A stretch of 15,394 nt of DNA from Deinococcus sp. (GCA_023382135.1 JAMCQK010000225.1:1-15394), one strand, 5' to 3'. Shown: positions 1 to 7,896, counted from the first letter of the stretch. Program-made: numbers and translations. The notes: a model not told the origin generated them from the sequence alone.

Positions 1-1
1 G

Positions 2-427
2 ATGCAGATCCTGGGGCTGACCCGGCGCTGGGGGGTCTGTATTGTGGGAATGGGGCGCCTGGGCCAGGCGCTGGCGGACTATCCGGGCTTTAGTGAGCAC
101 TTTGACCTGAGGGCTTTTTTTGACTCAGACCCCAAGAAACAAGGCCTTCGTATAAGGAATGCGTCCATAGAAGGTCTCGAGGCCCTGCCTGGCGTAGTAT
201 CGGAAAAGCGCATAGACATGGGCTTAATTGCAGTTCCCGCTCATTCGGCCCAAGCGGTGGCGGACCGCCTGGTACAATCCGGCATAAGGGGAATTCTGAA
301 CTTTGCCCCGGTGGTGCTGGAGGTGCCCAGGGAAGTTACCGTTGAAAATGTGGACTTCTTGGCGGGCTTATCGAGGCTTTCGTTCTTCGTGCTCAACCCC
401 AGGTGGAGAGAGGAGATGGTGGGATGA
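2..427 (+). CDS. rex: Redox-sensing transcriptional repressor Rex, C-terminal part (5'-truncated by window edge)
   Basis: Rex represses respiratory and fermentative genes and releases DNA when NADH binds. Only the last 141 codons are present: the NAD(H)-binding Rossmann domain and the C-terminal swapped helix. The dinucleotide motif GMGRLG lies about 17 codons in, followed by ALADYPGF and the acidic FFDSD strand end, then the conserved GILNFAPVVLEVP and VENVDFLAGLSRLSF segments and a terminal NPRW typical of Thermus-type Rex. The N-terminal winged-helix DNA-binding domain would lie to the left of the window, so the ATG at position 2 is an internal methionine, not a start. The stop TGA overlaps the ATG of the next gene (ATGA), suggesting coupled translation. 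Family assignment is confident from the motifs. Confidence 0.94.
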   Translation: MQILGLTRRWGVCIVGMGRLGQALADYPGFSEHFDLRAFFDSDPKKQGLRIRNASIEGLEALPGVVSEKRIDMGLIAVPAHSAQAVADRLVQSGIRGILNFAPVVLEVPREVTVENVDFLAGLSRLSFFVLNPRWREEMVG

Positions 428-843
428 AACGCTTGATTGGATTTTTTGCCTTATCGGCTTTACTGGCTGGCTGTGCAAGTCTTGTCATCGGCACGCCGAC
501 CGTTCAACTATCGGCCGGAAATAGTACCGTAGGCAAGCCGGATGCGACAACTGGATTGATCGACTATACCTTCGAGGTGAAAGCCTTCACGTTGCCAGGT
601 TCAGGCGGTGGCGTGATTGGTAACCTTAATCTGTCGGGTGGCGGAACTCTCGGATTTAGCCAGTCTGTTCCAAGTTGCCCGGTTTCCTCCACACAAAACT
701 GTGGTCCGGTAACGATTAAATATTCGGGTTCGGCAACCTCCCATCTGCCGGTTACGGTTGTTTCGTACGTGGCGATGGGTGACAACGGCATTGCTACGAC
801 AGTTAGTCTGCCAGCGCCACTGACAGTTTTTAATGGATTCTAA
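424..843 (+). CDS. Small predicted lipoprotein of unknown function
   Basis: A 139-residue product whose first residues form a lipoprotein signal: KR, a hydrophobic stretch, then lipobox L14-A15-G16-C17. The mature part would be lipid-anchored outside the cytoplasmic membrane. It is rich in Gly, Ser, Thr and Val with alternating hydrophobic residues, suggesting an all-beta, possibly immunoglobulin-like fold, and carries two further cysteines (in SCPVSSTQNCGP) that could form a disulfide. The start at 424 is chosen over an earlier ATG at 403 because it begins the signal peptide directly and overlaps the rex stop as ATGA. I count about 53% GC over 481-840, clearly lower than the prenyl synthase downstream (60-70% in sampled lines). 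I do not recognise a family, so no function is assigned. Confidence 0.8.
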   Translation: MKRLIGFFALSALLAGCASLVIGTPTVQLSAGNSTVGKPDATTGLIDYTFEVKAFTLPGSGGGVIGNLNLSGGGTLGFSQSVPSCPVSSTQNCGPVTIKYSGSATSHLPVTVVSYVAMGDNGIATTVSLPAPLTVFNGF

Positions 844-917
844 AGGAGGTTAGGTCCGGTTTGACCATTCACGAGGTATTTCCACGGCACAAAGCAGACC
901 CAAGTAGCTTTCGATAA
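842..917 (+). other. Orphan strong Shine-Dalgarno followed by an 18-codon ORF
   Basis: Directly after the lipoprotein stop lies AAAGGAGGT (842-850), near-perfect against the 16S 3' end. Ten bases later TTG (861) opens an 18-codon frame ending at TAA 915-917. It may be a real tiny gene, or the ribosome site may be left over from a gene that has been lost. No protein family can be judged at this length. Confidence 0.25.
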
Positions 918-919
918 TC

Positions 920-958
920 TATACCCCAGAACTAAGCAAGTTGTTAGCCTGGGGTATA
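920..958 (+). promoter_or_regulatory. Inverted repeat over the -10 box of the prenyl synthase promoter
   Basis: TATACCCCAG (920-929) and CTGGGGTATA (949-958) are perfect 10-bp arms around a 19-nt loop that can itself pair partly (CTAA with TTAG). The right arm overlaps the -10 hexamer TATACT (955-960), which ends 8 nt before the ATG at 969, so the mRNA is probably leaderless or nearly so. No good -35 box is visible. The structure could be an operator. As RNA it could also be a weak terminator for the lipoprotein gene, since CTTTT follows. Confidence 0.55.
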
Positions 959-968
959 CTTTTCGCGC

Positions 969-1955
969 ATGCGCGCCAAGCCTGTTCCCATCGGCCAACA
1001 GCCAAGTAGCCTTATCGGGCTGACCGAGGCCGAGATGGCCGTATTTGAAACCCGGCTGCGTGAGGTGCTACGTTCCAAGATTGAGTTTGTCCAACTGATT
1101 GAACAAGACTTGGTGGAGGCCGGGGGCAAACGTGCCCGGCCGCGGTTGGTTTTTCTTGCCGCTGGAGCGCTTGGCGGGGTACCCTTTGCCACCGAGCTGG
1201 CGCTTTCCACCGAGCTTTTACACTCCGCAACGCTTCTGCACGACGACCTGGTGGACGACGCCGAGACCCGCAGGGGGCAGCTTGCGGCTTTCCGCAAGTA
1301 CGGCAACGCGGTCTCGGTCCTGGCTGGGGACTACCTGCTTTCACGGCTGCTCTGGCTGCTTGGCCAGATGGGCCGCCTCGAGCTGGTCGCCATGTTTGCC
1401 GAGGCCGCCCGCCAGCTCTCCGAGGCGGAGGTGCTGCAGTTCCAGGTAGCCGCGCTGGCCGACTACTCGGACGAAAACTACCAGAACATTATCACCGGCA
1501 AGACGGCGGCGCTCTTTCAGCTTTGCTGCGAAGGGGCCGCGGTTTTGGCGGATGCCGAGCCGGAGTACAGGCGGGCGCTCGCCCGGTTTGGTCTTTGCTA
1601 CGGCCAGGCCTTCCAGATGCGGGACGACTACCTGGACCTGATGGGTACCCAAGAACGCCTGGGAAAACCCGTAGGCGGCGACCTGCGGGAGGGCAAGGTC
1701 ACACTCATTACCCTCAGGCTTTTGCAAAGGCATCGCGAAGCGGTGGAACCGGTACTGGCCAGACGGGCGGCGCAAGAAGGCGATATCGAACAAATGCGAA
1801 CCTTGGCGCGGGATTCCGGCGTGGCGGGCCAGATCGTCAAATCTATTCAGCAGGCTGCTGAGTCGGCGGTGGCTGCGCTAGCCCCTTTTCCGCAAACGCC
1901 GTACAAGGCCGCCCTCGAGGCCCTGGCTCTGGCGGAAACCGAGCGGATTCACTAG
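969..1955 (+). CDS. Long-chain all-trans polyprenyl diphosphate synthase
   Basis: A 328-residue class I isoprenyl diphosphate synthase that adds isopentenyl units to an allylic diphosphate, most likely to supply the side chain of menaquinone. Visible motifs are GGKRARP (residues 52-58), the first aspartate-rich motif D92-D-L-V-D96 followed by the ETRRG segment, and the second motif D219-D-Y-L-D223 in QMRDDYLDLMG, with the KPVGGDLREGK stretch after it. The residue five before the first motif is alanine, whereas short-chain enzymes usually carry a bulky one there, so a product of C30 or longer is inferred; exact length cannot be read. The family usually has 300-350 residues. The ATG sits 8 nt after a TATACT -10 box with no Shine-Dalgarno, a leaderless arrangement. 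It stands as its own unit between the lipoprotein gene and gdhA. Confidence 0.92.
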   Translation: MRAKPVPIGQQPSSLIGLTEAEMAVFETRLREVLRSKIEFVQLIEQDLVEAGGKRARPRLVFLAAGALGGVPFATELALSTELLHSATLLHDDLVDDAETRRGQLAAFRKYGNAVSVLAGDYLLSRLLWLLGQMGRLELVAMFAEAARQLSEAEVLQFQVAALADYSDENYQNIITGKTAALFQLCCEGAAVLADAEPEYRRALARFGLCYGQAFQMRDDYLDLMGTQERLGKPVGGDLREGKVTLITLRLLQRHREAVEPVLARRAAQEGDIEQMRTLARDSGVAGQIVKSIQQAAESAVAALAPFPQTPYKAALEALALAETERIH

Positions 1956-1982
1956 CCAAGCCGCAGGATAGCCAAAGGTAAC

Positions 1983-2011
1983 TTCAGCTGGCCAGGGGCA
2001 GCGTGTATACT
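1983..2011 (+). promoter_or_regulatory. Predicted promoter of gdhA-gdhB
   Basis: A -10 hexamer TATACT lies at 2006-2011. A weak -35 candidate TTCAGC (1983-1988) stands 17 bp upstream. Transcription would start near 2018, leaving a leader of about 50 nt before the ATG at 2070. The -10 is convincing; the -35 is not strong. Confidence 0.45.
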
Positions 2012-2069
2012 CGCTGGCGGGCGCGCTATTTGGTCTACAGTGGCCTGCGCAGTTTCCACCAAGGAAGCC

Positions 2070-3341
2070 ATGCTCAAAAACGCCTACCATCCGCAGGGAG
2101 AAGCCTTGCTCTGGGAGCAGTTCCTGGAGCATCTGGAGCGCACCTTGCGCGTGACCAACCTGCATCCCGCCACAGTGGAGTACCTTAGCCATCCCAAACG
2201 CGTGGTCGGGGTACCGGTGCCGGTCACCATGGACGACGGCACGGTACGTTTTTTTATGGGTTACCGCGTGATCCACGATATTTCTTTGGGGCCGAGCAAG
2301 GGAGGCGTGCGCTTTCATCCCAGTGTGAGTTTAGGCGGGACCCTGGGCCTGGCCGCACTCATGACCCTCAAGTCGGCGGTCTACGGCCTGCCCTATGGAG
2401 GCGCGGCCGGGGGCGTGGTGGTGGATCCCAAAAGCGTTTCGAGAAGGGAAATAGAACGCCTTTCCAGAAGGTACACTGCCGAGCTGGTTAGCCTGATCGG
2501 CCCCGACGAGGACATCCTGGGGCCGGATCTTGGCACCGACGCCAGGGTGATGGCCTGGATCATGGATACCTTTTCCATGAACAAAGGCCAGACGGTTCCC
2601 GGCGTGGTTACCGGCAAACCGCCTTCACTTGGGGGCAGCGCTTCACGGGTGGACTCGGCTGGCCGCGGGCTGGTCTATGTGTTGCAGGAGATGGCCAGGA
2701 AACACGGAATGCCCATCAAGGGTGCGCGCGTCGCTGTGCAGGGTTTTGGCCAAGTAGGCAAGGCAGTTGCCCAGGCCGCCAGCGCCGAGGGGCTCAAGGT
2801 GATCGCAGTCTCCACCAGCCGGGGAGGGGTTTACCACCGTGAGGGGCTGGACATGAAAGCCCTCGAGGCCTACCACGGCCGTGAAGGCCACTTTTTGGGC
2901 TTTCCCTGGGCTACCGAAATTACCAACGCGGAGCTACTTTCCCTGGATGTGGATTATCTGGTCCCGGCGGCTTTGGAGAACGTGCTCACCAAGGAAAACG
3001 TTTCCTCGGTCAGAGCCAAGATGGTGTTGGAAGGTGCCAATGGCGCCACCGCGCCGGAGGCGGAAGATGCCCTGTTGTCGCGTGGCGTTGTGGTGGTCCC
3101 GGATATCGTGGCGAACGGCGGGGGACTGGTGGTGAGTTACCTTGAGTGGGTCCAGGACCTGGCCATGTTCTTCTTTGAGGAAAGCGAGGTCCAGGCCCGC
3201 TTGAAAGACTCGGTGACGCGGGCCCTCGAGGCCACGCTGGCCAAGAGCCAGGGCCTGAACACCAGCCTGCGTATGGGGGCCTACGCACTGGCCCTGGAGC
3301 GTGTCAACCTGGCCGCGAGGCTCCGAGGTGTATACCCGTAA
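2070..3341 (+). CDS. gdhA: Glutamate dehydrogenase regulatory (non-catalytic) subunit GdhA
   Basis: A 423-residue member of the Glu/Leu/Phe/Val dehydrogenase superfamily. Substrate-pocket residues K77 (SKGGVRFH) and K101 (MTLKSA) and the acid D153 (GPDLGTD) are present, but the catalytic-lysine motif GGGKGG reads GGAAGG, so position 113 is alanine. In the Thermus thermophilus hetero-oligomeric enzyme the homologous GdhA is inactive alone and gives the complex its allosteric response (leucine is the known effector there); the same role is inferred here. The Rossmann motif GFGQVG is intact. ATG 2070 is preferred, preceded closely by AAGGAAG; a GTG at 2040 would add ten residues but lacks a ribosome site. 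gdhB follows after 34 bp, so the two are probably co-transcribed and paralogous. Confidence 0.92.
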   Translation: MLKNAYHPQGEALLWEQFLEHLERTLRVTNLHPATVEYLSHPKRVVGVPVPVTMDDGTVRFFMGYRVIHDISLGPSKGGVRFHPSVSLGGTLGLAALMTLKSAVYGLPYGGAAGGVVVDPKSVSRREIERLSRRYTAELVSLIGPDEDILGPDLGTDARVMAWIMDTFSMNKGQTVPGVVTGKPPSLGGSASRVDSAGRGLVYVLQEMARKHGMPIKGARVAVQGFGQVGKAVAQAASAEGLKVIAVSTSRGGVYHREGLDMKALEAYHGREGHFLGFPWATEITNAELLSLDVDYLVPAALENVLTKENVSSVRAKMVLEGANGATAPEAEDALLSRGVVVVPDIVANGGGLVVSYLEWVQDLAMFFFEESEVQARLKDSVTRALEATLAKSQGLNTSLRMGAYALALERVNLAARLRGVYP

Positions 3342-3363
3342 GGCGCAAGCAACTTGCAGATTC

Positions 3364-3370
3364 AGGTGAT
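3364..3370 (+). promoter_or_regulatory. Strong ribosome binding site of gdhB
   Basis: AGGTGAT, continued by C, matches the anti-Shine-Dalgarno 3' end of 16S rRNA and lies 5 nt before the ATG at 3376. It fixes the gdhB start and supports internal translation on a gdhA-gdhB message. Confidence 0.75.
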
Positions 3371-3375
3371 CTTGT

Positions 3376-4653
3376 ATGAAGAGCGAGCCCCTTTCCTTCC
3401 TTTCCGGCACCCACGTTGGCCCTTGGGAAATTTACCTGGAGCAGGTAGACCGCGTGACCCCATACCTGGGGAAATATGCGGTTCTGGTGGAACACCTTAA
3501 ACGGCCCAAACGCATCCTGGTGGTAGATATTCCCATCCACCTGGACGATGGCAGCGTGGCCCATTTTGAGGGCTACCGCGTCCACCACAACACCGCGCGC
3601 GGCCCGGCTAAAGGCGGTGTGCGCTACCACCAAGATGTCACCATGTCCGAGGTGATGGCGCTTTCCGCCTGGATGACCATCAAGAATGCTGCTGTGGGTC
3701 TTCCCTACGGGGGGGGCAAGGGCGGTGTCCGGGTAGACCCTCGCAAGCTCTCGCCCGGCGAGCTCGAGCGCCTTACCAGGCGCTACACCTCGGAGATCGG
3801 ATTTTTAATCGGCCCGGACAAAGATATTCCAGCGCCGGACGTGGGCACTGGCGAGCGCGAGATGGCCTGGATGATGGATACCTACTCCATGAACATTGGC
3901 CGTACGGCTTCTGGCGTGGTTACCGGTAAGCCGGTAGCGGTTGGTGGCTCGTTAGGCCGGCGCGACGCCACCGGGCGCGGCGTTTTTGTGGCGGCTGCGG
4001 CTGCGGCTGAAAAAATCAAACTGCCGGTCGAAGGTGCTCGCGTGGTGGTCCAGGGCTTTGGCAACGTGGGCAGCGCGGCGGCACGTATTTTTCACGATCA
4101 CAAAGCGCGTGTCGTGGCTATCTCGGATGTCACCGGTGCGGTTCTCAATGAAGCGGGCATAGACCCCTATGACCTCTTGGCACACGTCGCCGCTACCGGC
4201 GGGGTCCGAGGCTATCCAAAAGCCGCGGCTATCCCCGCACCCGACGTACTCACCGTACCCTGCGATTTTTTGGTTCCCGCCGCGCTGGAGGGCCAGATTA
4301 CCAAGGACAACGCTTGGAAGATTGAAGCCAGAATCATCGCTGAGGGCGCCAACGGTCCCACCACGCCGGCGGCCGACGACATTTTGCTGGAGCGCGGCAC
4401 GGTTGTGGTGCCGGACGTGCTGGCGAACGCGGGCGGCGTGACGGTCTCCTATTTCGAGTGGGTACAGGACTTCAACTCGTTCTTCTGGAGCGAGGCCGAG
4501 ATCAACCAGCGGTTGGAACGCATTATGAAGAACGCCTTCGAGGCCATCTGGCAGGTTCACCAAGAGAAGAAAGTTTCGCTCAGGACGGCTACTTATATAG
4601 TCGCGGCCACACGTGTGCTAGAGGCCAGAGCGCTTAGGGGGTTGTATCCGTAA
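3376..4653 (+). CDS. gdhB: Glutamate dehydrogenase catalytic subunit GdhB
   Basis: A 425-residue glutamate dehydrogenase that interconverts glutamate with 2-oxoglutarate and ammonia. All key residues are in place: K79 (AKGGVRYH) and K103 (MTIKNA) for substrate binding, catalytic K115 (PYGGGKGG) and D155 (APDVGTG). Their spacing matches the classical K89/K113/K125/D165 set of the Clostridium symbiosum enzyme with a constant offset of ten. The Rossmann fold GFGNVG and the C-terminal VPDVLANAGGVTVSYFEWVQ region (slightly varied in GdhA) are typical. The start has a near-perfect ribosome site. The protein should assemble with GdhA in the cytoplasm. The stop codon lies within the 10-bp palindrome GTAACGTTAC (4650-4659). 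Very similar in motifs to Thermus GdhB. Confidence 0.96.
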   Translation: MKSEPLSFLSGTHVGPWEIYLEQVDRVTPYLGKYAVLVEHLKRPKRILVVDIPIHLDDGSVAHFEGYRVHHNTARGPAKGGVRYHQDVTMSEVMALSAWMTIKNAAVGLPYGGGKGGVRVDPRKLSPGELERLTRRYTSEIGFLIGPDKDIPAPDVGTGEREMAWMMDTYSMNIGRTASGVVTGKPVAVGGSLGRRDATGRGVFVAAAAAAEKIKLPVEGARVVVQGFGNVGSAAARIFHDHKARVVAISDVTGAVLNEAGIDPYDLLAHVAATGGVRGYPKAAAIPAPDVLTVPCDFLVPAALEGQITKDNAWKIEARIIAEGANGPTTPAADDILLERGTVVVPDVLANAGGVTVSYFEWVQDFNSFFWSEAEINQRLERIMKNAFEAIWQVHQEKKVSLRTATYIVAATRVLEARALRGLYP

Positions 4654-4742
4654 CGTTACACGCTGAACACTCAACGTTGAACGCCAGCAGCCAGTGCCGA
4701 AGGTCAAACATCGAACCCTAAACCTTTATGCCGAACACCACT
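4654..4742 (+). other. Intergenic tract with short palindromes, no gene
   Basis: This stretch holds TCAACGTTGA (4671-4680), a perfect 10-bp palindrome, soon after GTAACGTTAC over the gdhB stop, and recurring GAAC tetramers (4664, 4679, 4713, 4733). I see no ORF, clear promoter or terminator with a T-tract. It leads directly into repeat copy 1. Confidence 0.4.
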
Positions 4743-4867
4743 AAGTATCTCCATAGTGAGTTTGACCGAAGAGTCAAACTCACCCGGCCAGAGGGAGCAA
4801 GGAACACAGCGCGGCTTTTCGCGCCTTTCGACAAACTTAGGCTGGAAACACTTGGTCTGTTTCGGCC
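4743..4867 (+). repeat. Dispersed ~125-bp repeat, copy 1
   Basis: This segment matches the reverse complement of 9885-10010 along its whole length, with about three quarters of positions identical by eye. It begins AAGTATCTCC, contains a perfect 11-bp hairpin (GTGAGTTTGAC 4756-4766, loop CGAAGA, GTCAAACTCAC 4773-4783), then the shared block AAGGAACACAGCG and CAAACTTAG, and has GGAAACACTT (4844-4853) as a degenerate inverted counterpart of its start. Flanking sequence on either side does not match copy 2. It encodes no transposase, so it is a MITE-like, structured-RNA-like or intergenic repeat of unknown kind. It sits immediately upstream of the acetyltransferase gene. Confidence 0.75.
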
Positions 4868-4902
4868 ATGGACGTGCTGGCTCCAAGGTTAAGCTAGTGC
4901 TT

Positions 4903-5463
4903 ATGGACAGGCCGCACTGGGGCCGGGTGACGCTGAAGCCTTTTGGTGAGGGCCTTTCGGAAGAAGAATGGCGGCGCTTTTACCGCTGTTTCCGAGACCC
5001 GGAAATTGCCGAGTGGAACGGGAGCCGGCCCTTGCGCATGCCGCTTTGGCTTTTTAAGCGTGTGGTGATGGGTGAGGTGAACCGCGGTGACCGCCTGGGG
5101 TTTGGCATCTTGGATGAGCAGGGCGAATGGCTGGGGAGCGTGGAGCTTTACGAGCTTGGCAAGAAAGAGGCTACGCTGGGTATCTTGATTGGCGCCAAGG
5201 ACCGCTGGGGACAGGGTTATGGTACCGAGGCGCTGCGTGCGGTGCTACTGCACGCCTTTTCGCAGATGGATTTGGAGAGGGTAAAACTGAGAACTTACCG
5301 GCATAACATGAGGGCGCAGCGGGCTTTTCAGAAGGCCGGCTTCCGCGAGGTGTGCTCGCCCCCGGCTCCCCGGATGAACTTTGGCCCGCGGATGTCGCCG
5401 CAAGGCGGCCCCGACGTGCAGATGTGCGTTACCAAGGAAGAATGGGAGGGATACACAAGGTGA
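4903..5463 (+). CDS. GNAT-family N-acetyltransferase (RimJ/RimL-like)
   Basis: A 186-residue acetyl-CoA-dependent acetyltransferase. The fold is recognisable from an N-terminal VTLKPF strand, the EIAEWNG segment, the paired LGSVELYEL and ATLGILIG strands, the acetyl-CoA pyrophosphate-binding loop RWGQGYGTEA (residues 101-110), and the C-terminal LRTYRHNMRAQRAFQKAGF block typical of the family. Substrate unknown; ribosomal-protein N-termini, amino acids or small amines are all possible. ATG 4903 is preferred because the upstream GTG at 4756 would force translation through repeat copy 1, adding 49 residues with no family match. A TAAGCT box ends 7 nt before the ATG, so a leaderless start is possible. 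The stop overlaps the GTG of the dehydrogenase gene (GTGA). Confidence 0.85.
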   Translation: MDRPHWGRVTLKPFGEGLSEEEWRRFYRCFRDPEIAEWNGSRPLRMPLWLFKRVVMGEVNRGDRLGFGILDEQGEWLGSVELYELGKKEATLGILIGAKDRWGQGYGTEALRAVLLHAFSQMDLERVKLRTYRHNMRAQRAFQKAGFREVCSPPAPRMNFGPRMSPQGGPDVQMCVTKEEWEGYTR

Positions 5464-6368
5464 AGGTGTTGTTACCGGAGTTTTTTAAAGAGCAGGATCT
5501 TAAGTCGCTGCCCAAGGGCATTGAGGTGGTGGTCTACCCCAAACAGGGCGAAGTTCCAAGGGCAGGCCTGGAGGCCGAATTTCTAGTTGCTTCTTTTCCT
5601 TTCGGGCGCACCTCTGCCCTTATCGAAAAGCTTCCGAACCTCAAGGTAATTCAAACCCTGACCGCGGGCGTCGATACCATCTTGCCTTTTGTGCCAAGAG
5701 GCGTGACGCTGTGCAATGCCACCGGCGTCCATGATGTACCCATGGCCGAACTGATGGTGAGCATGCTGCTGGCGCTGCTCAAAAACCTTCCCGAGGTCCG
5801 CGATAACCAAACCAAGCAGTCTTGGACCTGGCTGGATGCCGACGACCTCGAGGGCAAGACCGTTCTTTTCTTGGGATATGGCTCTATCGCCCAGGCAATC
5901 GAAAAACGACTTGAACCTTTTGGCGCCCAATTTATCCGTGTGGCAAGACGCGAGCGTCCCGGGGTCTATGCTATTTCATCGCTTTCCGCGCTACTGCCGC
6001 TGGCGGACGCGGTGATACTGCTTTTGCCGCTTACTGAAGAAACCACCGGGATCTTCGGCCGAGAACTCTTTTCTTTGTTGAAACTGGGCGCACTATTCAT
6101 CAACGGAGGCCGGGGCAAGCTGGTGGATACCGAAGCGCTGGTCGAGGTCTTGCAATCACAGCGTATCCGTGCCGCGCTGGATGTTGCAGACCCCGAGCCC
6201 CTGCCCAAAGGCCACCCGCTTTGGAATGCGCCAGGCGTACTAATTACTCCGCACATCGGCGGATCGAGCCCGGGCTTTGCCCGGCGGGCTTTTGCGTTGG
6301 TGCGGCAACAACTCGAGGGCTATGTTTCTGGAAAGCCGCTCTTGAACGTGGTGGAGAACGGCTACTAG
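5460..6368 (+). CDS. D-isomer-specific 2-hydroxyacid dehydrogenase
   Basis: A 302-residue NAD(P)-dependent oxidoreductase that interconverts 2-hydroxy and 2-oxo acids; substrate not readable from sequence. The N-terminal lid domain includes LTAGVDTILPF and the conserved NATGVHDVPMAELM segment. The nucleotide loop LGYGSIA (from about residue 138) has alanine at the third glycine position of GxGxxG. The catalytic residues are present: R218 in INGGRGKLVD, E246 in DPEPLP, and H265 in TPHIGG. The start is GTG 5460, which overlaps the acetyltransferase stop and has GGGAGGG (5444-5450) 9 nt upstream. An ATG at 5352 would lie inside the upstream gene and adds arginine-rich residues unlike the family. 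Coupled translation suggests the two enzymes act together, but no pathway is apparent. Confidence 0.9.
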   Translation: MKVLLPEFFKEQDLKSLPKGIEVVVYPKQGEVPRAGLEAEFLVASFPFGRTSALIEKLPNLKVIQTLTAGVDTILPFVPRGVTLCNATGVHDVPMAELMVSMLLALLKNLPEVRDNQTKQSWTWLDADDLEGKTVLFLGYGSIAQAIEKRLEPFGAQFIRVARRERPGVYAISSLSALLPLADAVILLLPLTEETTGIFGRELFSLLKLGALFINGGRGKLVDTEALVEVLQSQRIRAALDVADPEPLPKGHPLWNAPGVLITPHIGGSSPGFARRAFALVRQQLEGYVSGKPLLNVVENGY

Positions 6369-6397
6369 AGCGCTTTCTCGGGCTGATTAGATGACAT

Positions 6398-7873
6398 TCA
6401 GTAGCGGGTTCGCCTGCTCCCGCCGCCACCCAAAAGCCCACCCAGCACCCCGCGCATAATCTGTCTTCCCATCTGGGTACCGGCGGCGCGCAAAGCGCTT
6501 TTAGCGACGCTCTCGACAAGCTCGGCTACCGGGCTGGGCTGGGCCGCCTGCTTGGCCTGCTGTTTTTGCTGGGCCAGCTGCGCTGCTTGCGCCTGGGCTT
6601 GTTCGGTGCGGACTTTTAACACCTCGAAGGCGGACTCGCGGTCCACAGTTTTCTCGTAGTGGCCGTAGACCAGCGACTGTTGAATTATTTGCTGGCGGTC
6701 CTGGGCCGAGAGCGGTTCGAGCAATGAGCGTGGCGGCATAATCAGCGCACGGTCCACGATGGTCGGCATGCCCTTTTCATCCAACATCGAGACCAAGGCT
6801 TCACCGACCCCCAGTTCTGTAATCGCTTTTTCGGCGTCGATCTTAGGGTTTTGGCGGAAGGTTTCGGCCGCGGTTCTTACAGCTTTTTGCTCGGCTGGCG
6901 TGAAGGCTCTGAGCGCGTGCTGGATGCGGTTGCCGAGCTGGCCAAGCACCGTTTGCGGAAGGTCCAAAGGGTTCTGGCTGATGAAGTAGACGCCAACGCC
7001 CTTGGAACGAATCAAGCGCACTACCTGCTCAATTTTGTCTAACAAGGCCTTGGGCACGTCGTCAAAGAGCAGGTGGGCTTCGTCAAAGAAGAAGGCGAGC
7101 TTCGGTTTTTCTGGATCGCCCACTTCGGGCAGGCGCTCAAAGAGCTCGGACATCATCCAGAGCAGGAAGGTGGCGTAGAGTTTGGGTGACCGCATCAATT
7201 TGTCGGCAGCCAAGATGTTGATTACACCTTTGCCACCAGCCGTTTGAATTAAATCTTCCAAATCCAGCGCCGGTTCGCCGAAAAACTTACCTGCACCTTG
7301 TTGTTCGAGTGCCAGCAGTTGCCGCTGGATGGCGCCGATGCTGGCGGTGGAAACATTGCCGTACTGGGTCCTGAATTTTTCGGCGTTATCGCCCACGAAC
7401 CGGAGCATGGAACGCAGGTCATTGAGATCCAAAAGTAACAACCCGCCGTCGTCGGCGACTTTGAAAACCAAGTTGAGCACGCCTTCTTGGGTATCGTTCA
7501 GGTCCAAGATGCGTGAAAGGAGCAGCGGCCCCATTTCGGAGATGGTGGTGCGCACCGGGTGGCCCTGCTCGCCAAACAGGTCCCAGAAAACCACCGGGAA
7601 AGCTTCGGGTGCGAAATCCTTGATGCCGAGTGTCTCCACCCGCTCGATTACTTTTGGATTGTTACCCCCGGGCTTGCAGATGCCGCCAAGGTCCCCCTTG
7701 ACGTCTGCCATAAAGACCGGCACGCCAATCTTGGAAAGCTGCTCGGCGATGACCCTTAGCGTGACGGTTTTACCGGTGCCGGTAGCCCCGGCAATCATGC
7801 CGTGGCGGTTTGCCATCTTGGGCAAAAGATGAACTTCGGTCTCACCTTTTGCAATCAGAAGCGGAGCCGTCAT
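6398..7873 (-). CDS. HerA-like / DUF853 P-loop ATPase
   Basis: A 491-residue member of the DUF853 (YjgR-like) branch of the HerA/FtsK ATPase superfamily. It has Walker A GATGTGKT (residues 29-36), a following FMADVKGDLGG strand, and Walker B FFFDEAH (261-267), then SKGVGVYFISQNPLDLP, in which Ser/Gln act as sensor-like residues. The C-terminal 70 residues contain a Gln/Ala-rich probable coiled coil and end in a glycine-rich arginine tail. The family's cellular role is poorly defined; DNA translocation is inferred from homology only, and no nurA nuclease gene lies next to it. ATG 7873 is chosen because GAGGAG lies 4 nt upstream; an in-frame TTG at 7885 is less likely. It is convergent with the dehydrogenase gene, 29 bp away. 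Confidence 0.9.
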   Translation of the reverse strand: MTAPLLIAKGETEVHLLPKMANRHGMIAGATGTGKTVTLRVIAEQLSKIGVPVFMADVKGDLGGICKPGGNNPKVIERVETLGIKDFAPEAFPVVFWDLFGEQGHPVRTTISEMGPLLLSRILDLNDTQEGVLNLVFKVADDGGLLLLDLNDLRSMLRFVGDNAEKFRTQYGNVSTASIGAIQRQLLALEQQGAGKFFGEPALDLEDLIQTAGGKGVINILAADKLMRSPKLYATFLLWMMSELFERLPEVGDPEKPKLAFFFDEAHLLFDDVPKALLDKIEQVVRLIRSKGVGVYFISQNPLDLPQTVLGQLGNRIQHALRAFTPAEQKAVRTAAETFRQNPKIDAEKAITELGVGEALVSMLDEKGMPTIVDRALIMPPRSLLEPLSAQDRQQIIQQSLVYGHYEKTVDRESAFEVLKVRTEQAQAQAAQLAQQKQQAKQAAQPSPVAELVESVAKSALRAAGTQMGRQIMRGVLGGLLGGGGSRRTRY

Positions 7874-7896
7874 TTTTCTCCTCAAAGAACGGAAAA

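Noticed and set aside
3952..4563. 203-codon minus-strand frame
   Set aside because: Shadow of gdhB: no domain seen, and the plus strand encodes an intact catalytic subunit.
4756..4902. N-terminal extension of the acetyltransferase from GTG 4756
   Set aside because: It begins inside the repeat hairpin and its 49 residues match no GNAT feature; ATG 4903 starts right before the family domain.
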